Part shown: positions 5,544-6,436 of the stretch, piece by piece
Position numbering within the stretch: the stretch's first letter is position 1
How the letters are laid out: the number at the start of each line of letters is the position of its first letter
Assembly: GCA_027073875.1 (NCBI GenBank)
Contig: JALTEO010000306.1
Coordinates: 1-6,436 of the forward strand
Direction: 5' to 3'
DNA length: 6,436 nt
From: Bacteroidales bacterium
Lineage (GTDB): Bacteria; Bacteroidota; Bacteroidia; Bacteroidales; JALTDM01
The notes under the pieces: generated by a model
Told to the model about the DNA's origin: nothing
Databases searched by the model: none
What the model saw: only the letters and a program-made list of their open reading frames with translations
Program-made: the position numbers and the translations under genes

Positions 5544-6334
5544 GTTAACTGTTCTATGTCCTTACTGATTCCCGCAATGGATTCATCAAATATTTTTTTT
5601 GTGTCGGAAAGTTTTTTCGTAAATCCTTTATGTGTTTTATCGGCTTTTCCTTCAAGGGTTGAAATCTTTTCAGCTAAATCCGTTTCAAATTTCTGATTAA
5701 CTGCATTCAATAATGATTTTAATTCATCATATTTCTGATTCAACAATATTTTAGTTGCCTCTTTCTGTTTTTCATTTTCCGATTTAATTTCAGCAATTAA
5801 TTTTAAATTTTTGGCTTGAGCATCAACTAACTTTTGTTCGATTAATTTCTGAATCTCAGACACTTTATTTGTTAATTTCATATCAATACCTGTAATCTTT
5901 TCTGATAAGCGATTGACTTCTTTTTTCCGTTTTATGTTTAAGATTATCAGTACTAAAACAATCAGGATAAGTAAAATAATTAAACTGACAGCAAAATATA
6001 ATGTCGTCTTATTCATTTTTGATGAAATTTCTCCTGACTCTTCAAAAATTTGTTTGATTTGTTGGTTAATCGTCGTTAACGATTTCTTATTGTCAATAAT
6101 CTTATTATCAGAAGCATTCAGAAGTTCCGTTAAGCTATCAATTTTATTATTTTGGTTGGAAACAAACATCGCCAAAGATTTTGTACTTCGGCTTAATCTT
6201 GCATTTGTTGATTTAAGAGAAGTAATTTTTCGTTCTAATGTTTTAATATCTTTTTGATTGTCCTCGGTAGTAACCTGAGCAAGTAATGAACCGACAAAAA
6301 CCGATAAAATAAGGGATAAGATTATTTTTTTCAT
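5519..6334 (-). CDS. single-pass membrane protein with coiled coils on both sides, unknown function
   Basis: I do not recognise a family for this 271-aa protein. Residues 1-19 form a signal peptide (MKKII start, hydrophobic core, probable cleavage after LLA before Q20). Residues about 25-108 are Lys/Ser/Asn-rich with heptad-like Ile/Leu spacing (I30, L33, I37, L40, L47), a likely periplasmic coiled coil. A strong transmembrane segment spans about 111-133, followed by basic KRKK (135-138), which by the positive-inside rule puts the C-terminus in the cytoplasm. Residues about 139-268 form a second long Lys/Glu-rich coiled coil with no enzyme domain. If the signal is not cleaved, the protein would instead have two membrane spans. 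The gene looks more AT-rich than its neighbours, partly because of many Lys codons. It is convergent with tex and has its own promoter match at 6369-6399. A scaffold, tether or sensor-like role is conceivable, but nothing in the sequence decides it. Confidence 0.8.
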   Translation of the reverse strand: MKKIILSLILSVFVGSLLAQVTTEDNQKDIKTLERKITSLKSTNARLSRSTKSLAMFVSNQNNKIDSLTELLNASDNKIIDNKKSLTTINQQIKQIFEESGEISSKMNKTTLYFAVSLIILLILIVLVLIILNIKRKKEVNRLSEKITGIDMKLTNKVSEIQKLIEQKLVDAQAKNLKLIAEIKSENEKQKEATKILLNQKYDELKSLLNAVNQKFETDLAEKISTLEGKADKTHKGFTKKLSDTKKIFDESIAGISKDIEQLTKRVNTKK

Positions 6335-6368
6335 GGCATTTAGATTTTGGTAAATAATAAAATTTATG

Positions 6369-6399
6369 CAAATTTATGGTAATACAGACCGACAATCAA
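6369..6399 (-). promoter_or_regulatory. Bacteroidota-type promoter of the coiled-coil membrane protein gene
   Basis: Read on the minus strand, TTG (6399-6397) is followed after 20 bases by TAAATTTG (6376-6369), matching the TTG / TAnnTTTG consensus with ideal spacing. Transcription would start near 6363, giving a leader of about 28 bases before the ATG at 6334. This is the best promoter match in the window. The sequence AATTTATG occurs twice with a 10-base period (6361-6368, 6371-6378) across the -7 box. Nothing interpretable was seen from 6400 to the window end. Confidence 0.7.
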
Positions 6400-6436
6400 G
6401 TTTAATTTTATGTTATTCAACAGGTTAGTATAATCT

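Noticed and set aside
5490..5696. 68-aa plus-strand frame beginning MLKKTGVILLYFF, resembling a small lipoprotein with a signal peptide and VNC
   Set aside because: It lies mostly antisense to the coiled-coil gene, whose AAA Lys codons read as TTT Phe on the other strand, giving a false hydrophobic segment. The site before Cys is a poor lipobox.
5913..6257. 114-aa plus-strand hydrophobic frame
   Set aside because: It is wholly antisense to the coiled-coil gene. Its Phe/Leu/Ile-rich composition is the expected complement of Lys/Glu/Asn-rich coding, and it has no promoter or family resemblance.

Overview
The window looks like chromosomal DNA from a member of the Bacteroidota, probably of Bacteroidales type. 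It is AT-rich. Genes lack Shine-Dalgarno sequences and instead have A-rich leaders. Promoter-like boxes fit the group-specific TAnnTTTG / TTG pattern, and all five proteins have the character of that phylum. The genus cannot be fixed from the sequence alone.

Layout: (1) 56-1417, plus strand, a Mur ligase of the Mpl type used in peptidoglycan recycling. (2) 1418-1959, a 542-base gap with no credible gene but several repeat structures: a 23-bp element that recurs after tex, a 13-bp perfect inverted repeat, short direct repeats, and seven tandem copies of a 7-bp unit. (3) 1978-5319, plus strand, a tightly packed three-gene operon with overlapping ends: a DUF5063-like protein with a natural histidine-rich tail, a DEDDy 3'-5' exonuclease, and the RNA-binding factor Tex. 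(4) 5320-5518, a convergent intergenic spacer with the second copy of the 23-bp element, a promoter-like box and a long hairpin; together they could mark a small RNA. (5) 5519-6334, minus strand, an unrecognised single-pass membrane protein with coiled coils on both sides of the membrane, preceded by the best promoter match in the window (6369-6399).

The genes are mostly housekeeping. The exonuclease and Tex both act on nucleic acids and are translationally coupled, which suggests a shared RNA/transcription role; the DUF5063 partner has no known function. I see no defence system, CRISPR array, transposase, tRNA or rRNA. The more unusual signals lie in the two intergenic spacers and in the coiled-coil membrane protein. 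No strong case for a new system can be made from this sequence alone.
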